Below are positions 37,438-46,688 of a stretch of 64,000 nt of DNA, one piece after another. Position numbers and translations under genes: made by a program. The DNA lies in the NCBI RefSeq assembly GCF_004364335.1, contig NZ_SOCR01000003.1, positions 456,811 through 520,810 of the forward strand, in the 5' to 3' direction. The stretch's first letter is position 1, and each line of letters starts with the position of its first letter. Source of the DNA: Pseudomonas graminis (GTDB lineage Bacteria; Pseudomonadota; Gammaproteobacteria; Pseudomonadales; Pseudomonadaceae). The notes below the pieces were generated by a model, which worked only from the letters and a program-made list of their open reading frames with translations, was not told where the DNA came from and did not search any database.

Positions 37438-37914
37438 TCAGTCCTCTTCGCCCATCTGCGATTGCAGGTAGTTCTCGATGCCGACCTTGTCGATCAGGCC
37501 CAGCTGGGTTTCCAGCCAGTCGATGTGCTCTTCTTCCGATTCCAGAATGTCTTCCAGCATCTCGCGGCTGCCGAAGTCACCCACGGTTTCGCAATGCGCG
37601 ATGGCGGCCTTCAAATCGGCGTGGCCCTTGCGCTCGATGCGCAGGTCACACTCAAGCATTTCCTTGGTGTGTTCGCCGATCAGGATCTTGCCCAGGTCCT
37701 GCAGGTTGGGCAGGCCTTCCAGGAACAGGATGCGCTTGATCAGTTTGTCAGCGTGTTTCATCTCGTCGATGGATTCGTGGTACTCGTGTTTGCCTAACTT
37801 GTTCAGGCCCCAGTCTTCGTACATGCGCGCATGCAGGAAGTACTGATTGATCGCGACCAGCTCGTTACCGAGGATCTTGTTGAGATGCTGGATGACTGTG
37901 ATGTCGCCTTTCAT
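37438..37914 (-). CDS. bfr: Bacterioferritin (haem-containing iron storage)
   Basis: 158 residues, usual length. All ferroxidase ligands are present (Glu18, Glu51, His54, Glu94, Glu127, His130), and Met52 is the haem ligand. It forms 24-mer cages in the cytosol that oxidise and store iron. It is 200 bp from bfd, which releases the iron; both are on the minus strand. Corresponds to BfrB of P. aeruginosa by neighbourhood. Confidence 0.96.
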   Translation of the reverse strand: MKGDITVIQHLNKILGNELVAINQYFLHARMYEDWGLNKLGKHEYHESIDEMKHADKLIKRILFLEGLPNLQDLGKILIGEHTKEMLECDLRIERKGHADLKAAIAHCETVGDFGSREMLEDILESEEEHIDWLETQLGLIDKVGIENYLQSQMGEED

Positions 37915-38073
37915 GATCGGGTCCTGTCGAAGGTATAGGTAATACAGGCCGCAAGTCTGAGCCCCCTCTATAACTCTGTCAAACCTAAGTTATTGAATAC
38001 TAAGTGAAAATAAATAGGAATAAGAATGTTTGTGTTCCGCATCTTGTTGCTAAGCGATTGAATTAAAGGCATA

Positions 38074-38103
38074 AAAAAACCGGACAGTGTCCGGTTTTGT
38101 TTG
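38074..38103 (-). terminator. Terminator of bfd
   Basis: On the minus strand AACCGGACACTGTCCGGTT forms a tight stem followed by a T-run. It lies just past the bfd stop. Confidence 0.8.
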
Positions 38104-38114
38104 AAGGCGGTCAT

Positions 38115-38333
38115 TCAGGCAGCTGAAAATTCTGCGGGATAGGCGAGGGCGGCATGGCTGGTTTGCAGCTCGGTCAGGGTTTCGCGCACTACTTCCTTCG
38201 CAAGGCAGGCACATTTCCCACATTTGCTGGCGACACCCAGGGTCTCGCGGACGTCACGATAGCTGCAGCATCCTTCCATGATTGCATCACGGATTTGTCC
38301 GTCGGTAACACCTTGGCAGAGGCAGACATACAT
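38115..38333 (-). CDS. bfd: Bacterioferritin-associated ferredoxin
   Basis: 72 residues, the size of Bfd. The 2Fe-2S ligands are MYVCLCQG (CxC) and KCGKCAC (CxxC). It docks on bacterioferritin and reduces its haem to mobilise iron. Its upstream region has a Fur-like box, in line with induction under iron limitation. Confidence 0.95.
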   Translation of the reverse strand: MYVCLCQGVTDGQIRDAIMEGCCSYRDVRETLGVASKCGKCACLAKEVVRETLTELQTSHAALAYPAEFSAA

Positions 38334-38374
38334 ATAAGAAACCGTCGCTGAGTGATTGGCTCAATGCGAGGGAT

Positions 38375-38396
38375 ACTAATGTTAATGAGAATGCTT
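38375..38396 (-). promoter_or_regulatory. Fur-like box upstream of bfd
   Basis: ACTAATGTTAATGAGAATGC on the plus strand is three imperfect NAATGN-type hexamers in a row, as in Fur boxes, 42 bp upstream of the bfd start. Confidence 0.65.
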
Positions 38397-38514
38397 GTCA
38401 AAACTACTCAGGCTCCTTCGCGTGGCTACCGATGAGTGGTCAGGTACGGCGATCGGCCTGATCGCTTGTGAGGGTTGTGTGTGTATCCATTAACGGCGGT
38501 TGGGCTGATTATGG

Positions 38515-38850
38515 TTCCGCCCTTACGGCGGGTCACTTTTTCCAACAGCCGAAAAAGTAACCAAAAAGGCCGTGCTCCTGGTTGGGCCCTTCCTTCGTCG
38601 GAATACCTTCACTCCGGTCTCGCTCCGTGGGCCCGCGCCGAACGGACATCCGTGTCCTGACGGCGCTCTCGCCGCATCCCTGCGGCTCGGCCCACTGCGC
38701 GAGACCTGCGTTCAGCCTGCACCCAAGTCGCGTTCTGCGGTGACTGAGCCTTTTGCGTAAGATGGTCAAAAGCAGAACAAGAGCTTCCCGGCTGAAGCCG
38801 GTCCTACAGGCGCGCGCGGTCTATCAGTGGGACCGGCTTTAGCCGGGAAG
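38515..38850. repeat. Dispersed ~340-bp repeat, copy A
   Basis: This fills most of the 620-bp gap between bfd and rnt. It has long stretches shared with the segment at 63506-63860, for example CGGTCTCGCTCCGTGGGCCC, GACCTGCGTTCAGCCTGCAC and CCAAGTCGCG. It ends in an inverted pair GCTTCCCGGCTGAAGCCGGT (38782 on) and GACCGGCTTTAGCCGGGAAG (to 38850). Both strands have short open frames (for example minus 38533-38769) that look like translation of the repeat rather than genes. Confidence 0.85.
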
Positions 38851-38906
38851 GGGCCAATCGGGGCGCTTAGGGCTTTAGGCTGGTCACTGCCATCAATCCC
38901 ACCCCA

Positions 38907-38933
38907 TAAAAAACCGGCCACTTGGGCCGGTTC
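38907..38933 (-). terminator. Terminator of rnt
   Basis: On the minus strand AACCGGCCCAAGTGGCCGGT forms a stem and is followed by six T residues. Confidence 0.8.
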
Positions 38934-38956
38934 GTTCATTGCCTAGCAGCAGCGAC

Positions 38957-39634
38957 TCAATTGTCGAAGTCGTGCCAGCCGCCCATTTCTTTCCAGCGGT
39001 TGACGATGCCGCAGAACAGTTCGGCTGTCTTCTCGGTGTCGTAACGCGCCGAATGGGCTTCGCGGCCGTCGAAATCGATGTCCGCCGACTGGCAGGCTTT
39101 CGCCAGAACAGTCTGACCGTACGCCAGGCCCGCCAGCGTCGCCGTGTCAAAGCTGGAGAACGGATGGAACGGATTGCGCTTCATGTCCAGCCGGGCAACC
39201 GCTGCGTTGAGGAAGCCCAGGTCGAAGCTGGCATTGTGACCGACCAGAATCGCGCGTTTGCAGCCGTTGGCTTTCAGGCCCTTGCGGATGCCGCGGAAGA
39301 TGTCCGTCAGCGCGGTTTCTTCGCTCACGGCCATGCGCAGCGGGTGATCCAGCTTGATGCCGGTGAACTCTAGCGCCGCCGCTTCAACGTTGGCGCCTTC
39401 GAAAGGTTCGACACGGAAAAAGTAGGTGTGATCTGGAAAGACAAAGCCTTTCTCGTCCATGCCAATCGTCGTGGCCGCGATTTCCAGCAACGCATCAGTG
39501 GCGCAATTGAAGCCGCCTGTTTCTACGTCAACAACAACGGGCAGGTAACCGCGAAAACGGGCCGCCATCGGGTGCCGGGATCCTGTACCGCCACCGGAAC
39601 CTTCTTGCTCGTCTTCGTAATGTTCTTCACTCAC
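38957..39634 (-). CDS. rnt: Ribonuclease T
   Basis: 225 residues from GTG 39634, which overlaps the pyrC stop as GTGA. DEDDh exonuclease residues appear in [21 protein letters not shown] and [14 protein letters not shown]. It trims the 3' ends of tRNA (CCA end), 5S and 23S rRNA. It carries an N-terminal acidic extension ([19 protein letters not shown]) longer than in E. coli. It is translated from the same mRNA as pyrC. Confidence 0.96.
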   Translation of the reverse strand: MSEEHYEDEQEGSGGGTGSRHPMAARFRGYLPVVVDVETGGFNCATDALLEIAATTIGMDEKGFVFPDHTYFFRVEPFEGANVEAAALEFTGIKLDHPLRMAVSEETALTDIFRGIRKGLKANGCKRAILVGHNASFDLGFLNAAVARLDMKRNPFHPFSSFDTATLAGLAYGQTVLAKACQSADIDFDGREAHSARYDTEKTAELFCGIVNRWKEMGGWHDFDN

Positions 39635-40677
39635 GCGTGTTCCTCCAGCAGGCGCCAGCGCAGTTTTTCACCGGCGCGCAGCGGGATAACAGAAAGCTCG
39701 CCAAACGGCAGGCTGGCGGGAGCCGTCCACTCGTCACGAACCAGGGTAATGGTGTCGGTGTTGGCCGGCAGGCCATAGAACGCCGGGCCGTGCAGACTGG
39801 CGAAACCTTCCAGCTTGTCCAGTGCATTGCGTGATTCGAACGCCTCGGCGTAAAGCTCGATGGCGGCGAACGCGGTGTAACAGCCGGCACAACCGCACGC
39901 CGCTTCTTTCGCGTGCTGCGCGTGGGGTGCGGAGTCTGTCCCCAGGAAGAACTTGCTGCTGCCACTGGCGGCGGCATCGAGCAGGGCAACCTGATGGGTA
40001 TTGCGCTTGAGAATCGGCAGGCAATAGAAGTGAGGGCGAATACCGCCCACCAGCATGTGGTTGCGGTTGTACAGCAGGTGGTGAGCCGTGATGGTCGCGC
40101 CCACATTGGCCGATGCTTCATTGACGAACTGCACGGCGTCGGCGGTGGTGATGTGTTCGAACACCACTTTCAACGTCGGAAAACGCTCGACGACACGGCG
40201 CATGTGCTCGTCGATGAAAATCTTTTCGCGGTCGAATACGTCGATGTCGCCGCGGGTCACTTCGCCGTGGATCAGCAGCGGCAGGCCTGCTTCAGCCATC
40301 GCCTCGAGCACCGGGAAGATCTTGTCGACGCTGGTCACGCCCGAATCGGAATTGGTCGTCGCGCCTGCCGGGTATAGCTTGGCGGCATACACGAAGCCAC
40401 TGGCCTTGGCGGCGCGAATCTCTTCGGGCTGCGTCAGGTCGGTGAGGTAAAGCACCATCAGCGGCTCGAAGCGGCTGCCTTGCGGACGTGCAGCGAGGAT
40501 GCGCTGACGATAGGCGTCCGCTTGCTCCGCGTTGCGTACCGGAGGCACGAGGTTCGGCATGATGATCGCGCGGCCAAAAGTGCGCGCTACGTCGGCGACG
40601 GTGTGGGGCAGAACAGCGCCATCTCGAAGATGGATATGCCAGTCGTCGGGGCGCAGGAGGGTCAGGCGTTCGGACAT
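39631..40677 (-). CDS. pyrC: Dihydroorotase, class II
   Basis: 348 residues from ATG 40677. The two zinc histidines are in [25 protein letters not shown] carries the bridging lysine. It converts carbamoyl-aspartate to dihydroorotate, the third step of pyrimidine synthesis. Its stop overlaps rnt by 4 bp. The neighbours rnt and motY match the Pseudomonas order I know. Confidence 0.96.
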   Translation of the reverse strand: MSERLTLLRPDDWHIHLRDGAVLPHTVADVARTFGRAIIMPNLVPPVRNAEQADAYRQRILAARPQGSRFEPLMVLYLTDLTQPEEIRAAKASGFVYAAKLYPAGATTNSDSGVTSVDKIFPVLEAMAEAGLPLLIHGEVTRGDIDVFDREKIFIDEHMRRVVERFPTLKVVFEHITTADAVQFVNEASANVGATITAHHLLYNRNHMLVGGIRPHFYCLPILKRNTHQVALLDAAASGSSKFFLGTDSAPHAQHAKEAACGCAGCYTAFAAIELYAEAFESRNALDKLEGFASLHGPAFYGLPANTDTITLVRDEWTAPASLPFGELSVIPLRAGEKLRWRLLEEHA

Positions 40678-40821
40678 TGGGGATTCCAGGCGGGTCAAAC
40701 TCGCTGGGAATGCTACCGGAAAAGACTCCTCCAGGCACTCGCTATCAAGTTTTGCGGGAAGTTACCGATAGCCACGTGTAAGTCATAAATCTTGTTACAC
40801 GTGAATTTAGTGGAGCCTCCC

Positions 40822-41808
40822 GTGCGCCAGCGATATCTAGCCTTGCTCAGCGCGTTTGCCAGTCTGCCGGCCATGGCGCTCACCTTCCAGACCCGTCTGG
40901 AGAATATTGAGTGGAAGGTGGAAGGCGATCAGTTCGAGTGCAGACTGACGCAGCCGATCACTGATTTCGGTGCCGGCGAGTTCGTGCGTCGCGCGGGTGA
41001 GCAGCCGACGTTTCGGCTGAAGGCAAACGGTTACAGCCTGGCGTCCGGTTCGGCCATGTTGATTGCCGCTGCGGCGCCGTGGCAGCCGGGTCGCAGTGAT
41101 CTCAATCTTGGCGCCGTTAAAGTCAACAGCGGCGAGACTCCTTTCAATACCAACCAGGCCCAGGCTACGCGCCTGATTGCGGGCCTGATGGAAGGGCGCA
41201 GCCCGGTGATTCGTCACAGCTTGCGCGATGGCGGCGGCGCCATGGAAGTCCGTCTGCTGCCGGTCAAATTCAGCAAGGCCTACGGCGAGTTCCAAGTATG
41301 TACGGCCAAGCTGTTGCCAATGAATTTCGAGCAAGTGCGGCAGTCCGAGATCGGCTTCCCCGGCGGTGGCATCGAGCTGGACGCTACGGCCAAGCGCAAG
41401 CTGGACACCGTGTTGGCTTATATGAAGGCTGATCCGACGGTTAATCACGTCGAACTCGACGGTCACTCTGATAACAGCGGTAACCGACTGACCAACCGCG
41501 ATCTGTCGCGGCGTCGTGCGCTGTCGGTCATGGACTACCTTAAAGCCCAGGGCATCCCGGAAGAGCAGATCACCCTGCGCTTCCACGGCGAGCAGTACCC
41601 GCTGGCGCCAAACACCAACAACGCCAATCGCGCGCGCAACCGCCGGGTGAACATTCACCTGGAACGTGTGGCGCAGCAGACCCCGGCCGTGCCGCCATCC
41701 GCAGCGCCTGCTCCGATGCCGGCTCCATTGCCTGGACCCGCCGCAACGCCAGCCCCGGGCGCGGCGCCTGTTACAGCGGCAGGTACGACGCCCGCCAAGG
41801 CCTCTTGA
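40822..41808 (+). CDS. motY: Flagellar stator protein MotY (OmpA-like), with Pro/Ala-rich tail
   Basis: 328 residues from GTG 40822 (GGAG ahead). Signal peptide MRQRYLALLSAFASLPAMA. N-terminal MotY domain (about 25-170, binds the T-ring), then an OmpA/peptidoglycan-binding domain (about 190-285) with VELDGHSDNSG, LSRRRALSVMDYL and NRARNRRVNIHL. After the OmpA domain comes a tail of about 45 residues almost entirely of Pro, Ala, Gly and Thr. In Pseudomonas MotY sits in the T-ring and helps anchor MotAB/MotCD stators. It is next to pyrC and argG, the known motY position. Confidence 0.93.
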   Translation: MRQRYLALLSAFASLPAMALTFQTRLENIEWKVEGDQFECRLTQPITDFGAGEFVRRAGEQPTFRLKANGYSLASGSAMLIAAAAPWQPGRSDLNLGAVKVNSGETPFNTNQAQATRLIAGLMEGRSPVIRHSLRDGGGAMEVRLLPVKFSKAYGEFQVCTAKLLPMNFEQVRQSEIGFPGGGIELDATAKRKLDTVLAYMKADPTVNHVELDGHSDNSGNRLTNRDLSRRRALSVMDYLKAQGIPEEQITLRFHGEQYPLAPNTNNANRARNRRVNIHLERVAQQTPAVPPSAAPAPMPAPLPGPAATPAPGAAPVTAAGTTPAKAS

Positions 41809-41938
41809 TGATGATCAGGCAGGTCGTCTGACTGACAGAATCTGTCGCTTTGTCGTCAGAAGCTGTCGCGACACTGTAAATTCCCGCGCGTGATCGGTAA
41901 ACTCGTCGGTTTTCCGTACAACGCGTTGGAGTGATGGC

Positions 41939-43156
41939 ATGGCGGACGTAAACAAGGTAGTTCTCGCGTATTCCGGTGGTCTGGATACTTCGGTAATCCT
42001 CAAGTGGCTGCAAGATACGTACAACTGCGAGGTGGTGACCTTCACCGCTGACCTGGGTCAGGGCGAAGAAGTCGAGCCAGCGCGCGCCAAGGCGCAGGCC
42101 ATGGGCGTCAAAGAAATCTACATCGACGACCTGCGCGAAGAATTCGTGCGTGATTTCGTGTTCCCGATGTTCCGCGCCAATACCGTCTACGAGGGCGAGT
42201 ACCTGCTGGGTACTTCCATCGCGCGCCCCCTGATCGCCAAACGCCTCATCGAAATCGCCAACGAAACCGGCGCTGACGCCATTTCCCACGGCGCTACCGG
42301 CAAAGGCAACGACCAGGTCCGCTTCGAACTGGGCGCCTATGCGCTCAAGCCAGGCGTAAAAGTGATTGCGCCATGGCGCGAATGGGACTTGCTGTCCCGC
42401 GAGAAGCTCATGGACTACGCCGAGAAGCACGCGATTCCGATCGAGCGCCACGGCAAGAAAAAGTCCCCGTATTCGATGGACGCCAACCTGTTGCACATTT
42501 CCTATGAAGGCGGCGTGCTTGAAGACACCTGGACCGAGCATGAAGAAGACATGTGGCGGTGGACAGTGTCTCCGGAAAACGCGCCGGACAAGCCGCAGTA
42601 TCTGGAGCTTACGTACCGCAACGGCGACATCGTGGCACTGGACGGCGTTGAAATGACCCCGGCCACTGTCCTCGCCACCTTGAACCGCATTGGCGGCGAG
42701 CACGGCATCGGTCGCCTGGACATCGTCGAGAACCGCTACGTCGGCATGAAATCCCGCGGCTGCTATGAGACCCCGGGCGGCACCATCATGCTGCGTGCTC
42801 ACCGTGCGATCGAGTCAATCACCCTGGACCGCGAAGTCGCTCACCTCAAAGACGAGTTGATGCCCAAGTACGCCAGCCTGATTTACACCGGCTACTGGTG
42901 GAGCCCTGAGCGTCTTATGCTGCAACAGATGATCGATGCTTCGCAGGCACACGTGAATGGTGTGGTGCGCTTGAAGCTTTATAAGGGCAATGTGATCGTG
43001 ACCGGTCGCAAGTCCGACGAGTCGCTGTTCGATGCGAACATCGCGACGTTTGAAGAAGACGGCGGCGCCTACAATCAGGCAGATGCGGCGGGCTTCATCA
43101 AGCTCAACGCATTGCGCATGCGCATTGCAGCGAACAAGGGCCGCAAGTTGTTCTGA
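41939..43156 (+). CDS. argG: Argininosuccinate synthase
   Basis: 405 residues. ATP-pyrophosphatase P-loop [15 protein letters not shown] at the start; [18 protein letters not shown] and [31 protein letters not shown] are the family blocks. It joins citrulline and aspartate in arginine synthesis, the step after argF. A hairpin lies just past the stop. Confidence 0.97.
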   Translation: MADVNKVVLAYSGGLDTSVILKWLQDTYNCEVVTFTADLGQGEEVEPARAKAQAMGVKEIYIDDLREEFVRDFVFPMFRANTVYEGEYLLGTSIARPLIAKRLIEIANETGADAISHGATGKGNDQVRFELGAYALKPGVKVIAPWREWDLLSREKLMDYAEKHAIPIERHGKKKSPYSMDANLLHISYEGGVLEDTWTEHEEDMWRWTVSPENAPDKPQYLELTYRNGDIVALDGVEMTPATVLATLNRIGGEHGIGRLDIVENRYVGMKSRGCYETPGGTIMLRAHRAIESITLDREVAHLKDELMPKYASLIYTGYWWSPERLMLQQMIDASQAHVNGVVRLKLYKGNVIVTGRKSDESLFDANIATFEEDGGAYNQADAAGFIKLNALRMRIAANKGRKLF

Positions 43157-43173
43157 TCGCTGTCGTGGTTGAT

Positions 43174-43197
43174 GTGCAGCCCTGTTCGGGGCTGCAC
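43174..43197 (+). other. Hairpin after argG
   Basis: GTGCAGCCC and GGGCTGCAC, with a 5-6 base loop; only a short T-poor tail follows, so a weak terminator or an mRNA-stabilising hairpin. Confidence 0.55.
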
Positions 43198-43326
43198 TCA
43201 TTACACCTGGCCTCTTCATACCGCTGGCGATTCATCCAAACCGCTTCACGCTCCCACGCTGGCCGATTATTGCCCCTGTTTACCGGCGGTAAATGATGCG
43301 ATCGCGCTCTGCGGCATTTGCTGCGT

Positions 43327-43881
43327 TCATGTTGGCAAATCTGTGTCCTCCCCGGCGATTCTCTTAGCCGTATCCCCCTGCGAAGTTGTTCGAAACTCAA
43401 AACGATAGGCTTTGCCGATGTCCCGGATATCGCGGACCCCGACGCCCAGTAGTTGAGCGATTTCAGGAACGGTGTAACCCAGCGCCGAGTAATGCATGGC
43501 ATGCCCGGCAGTGGCGTCGTCCAGGGTTGCCGGCTCTCTCTGCCGGGACGTGCGTGACCGGCGAACAGGCTGGCAACAGCGGATCTTCAGACCGTTCTCG
43601 CTGGCCAGGCGCTTGATGTCCTTCTGGTTCATGCGCAGCGAGTATTGCAGCGCGGCGACACCTGCTCCCTTGGCAACAAGCCCCTTGAGAAGATCGACCT
43701 TTGTAGACAGCTCCGCTTCCGGATCGGCGTCCCGGATTTGCCGCGACGCTTCGGTCTCCCTCGACTCTCCTTCTGCAATGACATTAATGACGCCGCCCTG
43801 GGAAACGTAGTGCTCTACGGCCTCCGCCAGTTTGATAGGGTCGCTGCTTGCGCCAATGGAGTATTTAATTTTCTTGGTCAT
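43327..43881 (-). CDS. Hypothetical protein with two HTH-like segments
   Basis: 184 residues from ATG 43881 (AAGGAACC ahead). I do not know the family. Two stretches look like helix-turn-helix units: GVAALQYSLRMNQKDIKRLA (about residues 76-95) and YSALGYTVPEIAQLLGVGVR (about 128-150), separated by a basic, Arg-rich linker (CQPVRRSRTSRQREP). This suggests a small DNA-binding protein. It is in a variable spot between argG and an orphan response regulator. Confidence 0.65.
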   Translation of the reverse strand: MTKKIKYSIGASSDPIKLAEAVEHYVSQGGVINVIAEGESRETEASRQIRDADPEAELSTKVDLLKGLVAKGAGVAALQYSLRMNQKDIKRLASENGLKIRCCQPVRRSRTSRQREPATLDDATAGHAMHYSALGYTVPEIAQLLGVGVRDIRDIGKAYRFEFRTTSQGDTAKRIAGEDTDLPT

Positions 43882-44961
43882 GGTAGGTTCCTTTGAACAT
43901 ATCAACTAAACAGCCTGCACTGCCGGGACGTTCACGCTTAAAAGCGTTTAAACACCGAATGGCTTTATTGATGCCGAAGAGAGACCTGCGCACGGACTGC
44001 TGGCAAAAGAAGCGCCCGCCTTTATATACGCAGTAATCTTATATTGTGATGAGAGCCACTAACTAACAGTGGGTTGAACCATTCGCTCATCAAAAAGTAA
44101 CGACTGGTAATAGGTTTGGCAAGTGAAAAGCCAAAAAATAGGCGGTTTGTTTTTTTATTCCTTCGGGTGAATTTATTTACGGTAATAATAGTCCGTTAGT
44201 TATGTAGTATTTTTCTGGAATGGCTTGAGGGTGCTGGATGTTATGAGCCGAATAGTATTACGTAAAAGGCGGGCCAGCCCTTTGTTTTAATAGGGGGTGA
44301 TGTGATGCCGTGGTTATTGAATCGCGTCGCCCGGTTGGGAGGTGGTCAAGGGGCGTTACTTTCTCTCCCGCCCCTGGTCGGCGTATCAGTGAAGGCAGTT
44401 GAAAGTTGATCCGGACTATTCAGAAATTTCTGAACGCGCTGTAGGTCCTTTCGAGTATTTATATGTAATAAAACTCGTCGAGCTCAGTTGTGTAGTTTTA
44501 CCAAGTGTGTGCGGTTGTCTGCGCTTCGGATGGCCTGCAATATTTTATGATTTTTGTTTGCTGGCAGCCCGGTGAGATGGGCATATGCTGAAGCCTTAAC
44601 GCACATCGTGAACGAGCTGTAATCCGTCAGCCGGGTGCACTGCTTCAAAGAGGAACCCCATTTTTCCCGAACCTCACGGAGAGCCCTGGCTTTCCAGACC
44701 TTCAAACAGGTCGGTGGAGCAATCAGGTCGTCGAACAACCTTAGGACAAAGCGAGCTATCAAGCTCCCTTCATATAGTCAGAAATGCTTAGCGCATTCAG
44801 GATTCAAAAATGACCACTTGCGGTCCCCGAAATTATGCGGTCACGTACTGGGAATGGATTGAAGATCGTTAAAAAGAGAGCGGATAGGGCAGGTTTTGTA
44901 GGATTTTTCTGTTGGTTGAGTGAGAAAGGTCTTTGCCTGCTGGTCTGCAGGGAGGAGCGCC
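43882..44961. other. AT-rich variable intergenic region
   Basis: About 1.08 kb with noticeably lower GC than elsewhere and no long convincing gene. An open frame at 44484-44762 on the minus strand (92 codons) has no recognisable features and poor coding character. A small ORF at 44305 and the leader ORF at 44962 are listed separately. It may be the remains of an inserted element. Confidence 0.5.
44305..44409 (+). CDS. Possible small ORF, 34 residues
   Basis: ATG 44305 is preceded by AGGGGGTGATGTG, a good ribosome site. The product begins MPWLLNRVARLGGG and has a hydrophobic, Gly/Leu/Val-rich middle. Nothing else supports it and it may be chance. Confidence 0.25.
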   Translation: MPWLLNRVARLGGGQGALLSLPPLVGVSVKAVES

Positions 44962-45039
44962 ATGCAAAGCACTAAACGACTAAGCTATTGTGCGGGCTCT
45001 GAAAATTCGAACAGCGAAGAATGGACTGCTCATGAATAA
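44962..45039 (+). CDS. Leader ORF (25 residues) coupled to the response regulator
   Basis: ATG 44962 follows GGAGGAGCGCC, one of the best ribosome sites in the window. The 25-codon frame, Ser/Glu/Asn-rich with no special motif, ends TAA at 45037-45039, after the next gene's ATG (45032), an 8-bp overlap. The response regulator's own start has no clear ribosome site, so translation probably depends on this leader. Confidence 0.5.
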   Translation: MQSTKRLSYCAGSENSNSEEWTAHE

Positions 45040-45658
45040 AGTGTTGATCGTGGATGATCACCCTGTCATTAGGCTCGCCGTACGCATGTTGATGGAACGC
45101 CATGGCTACGAAGTCATTGCCGAGACGGATAACGGCGTGGATGCGTTACAACTGGCGCGCGAGCATTTGCCAGACATTGTCATTCTGGACATCGGTATCC
45201 CCAAGCTCGATGGCCTGGAGGTCATCGCCCGATTGTCGGCAATGACCCTGGCCTTCAAAGTGCTGATACTCACGTCCCAGGCGCCGGGGCATTTTTCAAT
45301 GCGCTGCATGCAGGCGGGGGCGGCGGGTTATGTCTGCAAGCAGCAGGATTTGACCGAATTGCTCAGCGCCATCAAGGCGGTGTTGTCCGGCTACAGTTAT
45401 TTCCCCAATCAGGCACTGCACACGGTGCGCTCCAGTCTTGGCAATGCCAGTGAGGCGGAGATGGTGGATCGTCTGTCGGGCAGGGAAATGATGGTGTTGC
45501 AGCAGCTGGCCCGTGGCAAGACCAACAAGGAGATCGCTGACGGCATGTTCCTGAGCAACAAAACCGTCAGCACGTACAAGACGCGCCTGTTGCTAAAGCT
45601 CAATGCGCACTCGCTGGTTGACCTTATCGAACTCGCCCAACGTAACGGTCTCGTTTGA
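45032..45658 (+). CDS. LuxR/NarL-type response regulator (orphan)
   Basis: 208 residues from ATG 45032. Receiver domain: VDDHPVIRLAV and the phospho-acceptor in ILDIGIPKLDGLEV (Asp in LDI), with LTSQAPGHF and the lysine in GYVCKQQDL. C-terminal LuxR-type HTH: LSGREMMVLQQLARGKTNKEIADGM. It resembles EvgA/RcsB/RocA-type regulators. No kinase gene is near, so the partner is elsewhere. The upstream 25-residue ORF overlaps its start. Regulated genes cannot be named from the sequence. Confidence 0.9.
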   Translation: MNKVLIVDDHPVIRLAVRMLMERHGYEVIAETDNGVDALQLAREHLPDIVILDIGIPKLDGLEVIARLSAMTLAFKVLILTSQAPGHFSMRCMQAGAAGYVCKQQDLTELLSAIKAVLSGYSYFPNQALHTVRSSLGNASEAEMVDRLSGREMMVLQQLARGKTNKEIADGMFLSNKTVSTYKTRLLLKLNAHSLVDLIELAQRNGLV

Positions 45659-45761
45659 TGGTCGAGGAACCACGGTGCTTCAAGGCGGCGTTTTCAGCTC
45701 ATGTATCCCTGCCCAAGCCTCTCGAGGGAGAGGCCTTCCGGCAGGGCGTTTCAAGGAGCGG

Positions 45762-45944
45762 TCAGAAATCGAAATCGTAGTCTGCAAGCTGCCGTTGCAG
45801 ACGACGCTCTTCCAGCAGATTATCGATGGTGCGGCGCTTGCTGAGGTTGGCCTTGGCGGTCTCTACCGGCACGGGCGGCACGTCCTCCGGCTCTTCGATC
45901 ACGAAGTCGTCGTCCACTTCGATGGTGTCTTTTTCATCGCTCAT
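45762..45944 (-). CDS. PA3496-family small protein
   Basis: 60 residues, very acidic at the N-terminus (DEKDTIEVDDDFVIEEPEDVPPV) and basic/aromatic at the end (NLSKRRTIDNLLEERRLQRQLADYDFDF). It matches what I recall of the PA3496 family, which stands beside nth in Pseudomonas. No membrane segment. Function not established; the family is described as putatively tied to envelope integrity. Confidence 0.75.
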   Translation of the reverse strand: MSDEKDTIEVDDDFVIEEPEDVPPVPVETAKANLSKRRTIDNLLEERRLQRQLADYDFDF

Positions 45945-46049
45945 GATTCAGCCTCAGGCGTGAACAGTCGTTGGCGCTCCTTATAGCGACAAACTCCGCG
46001 CGGGTAAAAAAGATTTTTTTAATCGATTAAAGCCCCGAGACGCTATCGT

Positions 46050-46688
46050 TCAATCGTCGGAGGTCTTGGCCTTGTACTCGCACAGGTCCTCGATCCGGCA
46101 GCTGCCGCACCGAGGTTTACGCGCGATGCACACGTAACGGCCGTGGAGAATCAGCCAGTGGTGGGCATCCATGAGGTAATCCCCGGGCACGAATTTCATC
46201 AGCTTGTTTTCAACTTCCACCACATTCTTTCCGGGCGCGATACCGGTGCGGTTACTCACCCGGAAGATATGCGTGTCGACCGCCATTGCCAGCTGACGGA
46301 ACGCGGTGTTCAGGACCACGTTTGCGGTCTTGCGGCCCACGCCGGGGAGGGCTTCAAGGGCCTCTCGGGTTTGTGGCACTTCCCCACCGTGCAGTTCAAT
46401 CAGCAGGCGGCACGTTTCGATCACGTTCCGCGCCTTGCTGTTGTACAGGCCAATGGTCCTGATATAGGCAGACAAACCCTCGACGCCCAACGCGTAAATC
46501 GCCTGAGGCGTATTGGCTACCGGGTACAGACGCGCCGTGGCCTTGTTGACGCTGACATCGGTCGCCTGCGCCGAGAGAATCACGGCGATCAACAGCTCGA
46601 ACGGCGTGGTATAGGCCAGTTCCGTTTTGGGATCGGGATTGTCTTCGTGCAAGCGACGAAAGATCTCAAGGCGTTTGGCGGCGTTCAT
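46050..46688 (-). CDS. nth: Endonuclease III
   Basis: 212 residues. Helix-hairpin-helix [14 protein letters not shown] with the catalytic lysine, the Asp of [13 protein letters not shown], and the C-terminal 4Fe-4S ligands [17 protein letters not shown] (C-x6-C-x2-C-x5-C). It removes oxidised pyrimidines and nicks abasic sites in base excision repair. ATG overlaps the rnfB-like stop as ATGA. An Fe-S enzyme coupled to a ferredoxin-like gene is a notable pairing. Confidence 0.96.
   Translation of the reverse strand: MNAAKRLEIFRRLHEDNPDPKTELAYTTPFELLIAVILSAQATDVSVNKATARLYPVANTPQAIYALGVEGLSAYIRTIGLYNSKARNVIETCRLLIELHGGEVPQTREALEALPGVGRKTANVVLNTAFRQLAMAVDTHIFRVSNRTGIAPGKNVVEVENKLMKFVPGDYLMDAHHWLILHGRYVCIARKPRCGSCRIEDLCEYKAKTSDD

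Noticed and set aside
38533..38769. Hypothetical protein on the minus strand and its counterpart near 63475-63808
   Set aside because: Both are translations of the dispersed repeat; similarity comes from the repeat, and no ribosome site or conserved start is present.
44484..44762. 92-codon frame on the minus strand
   Set aside because: No recognisable motif or good ribosome site, in an AT-rich intergenic stretch; coding is not supported.
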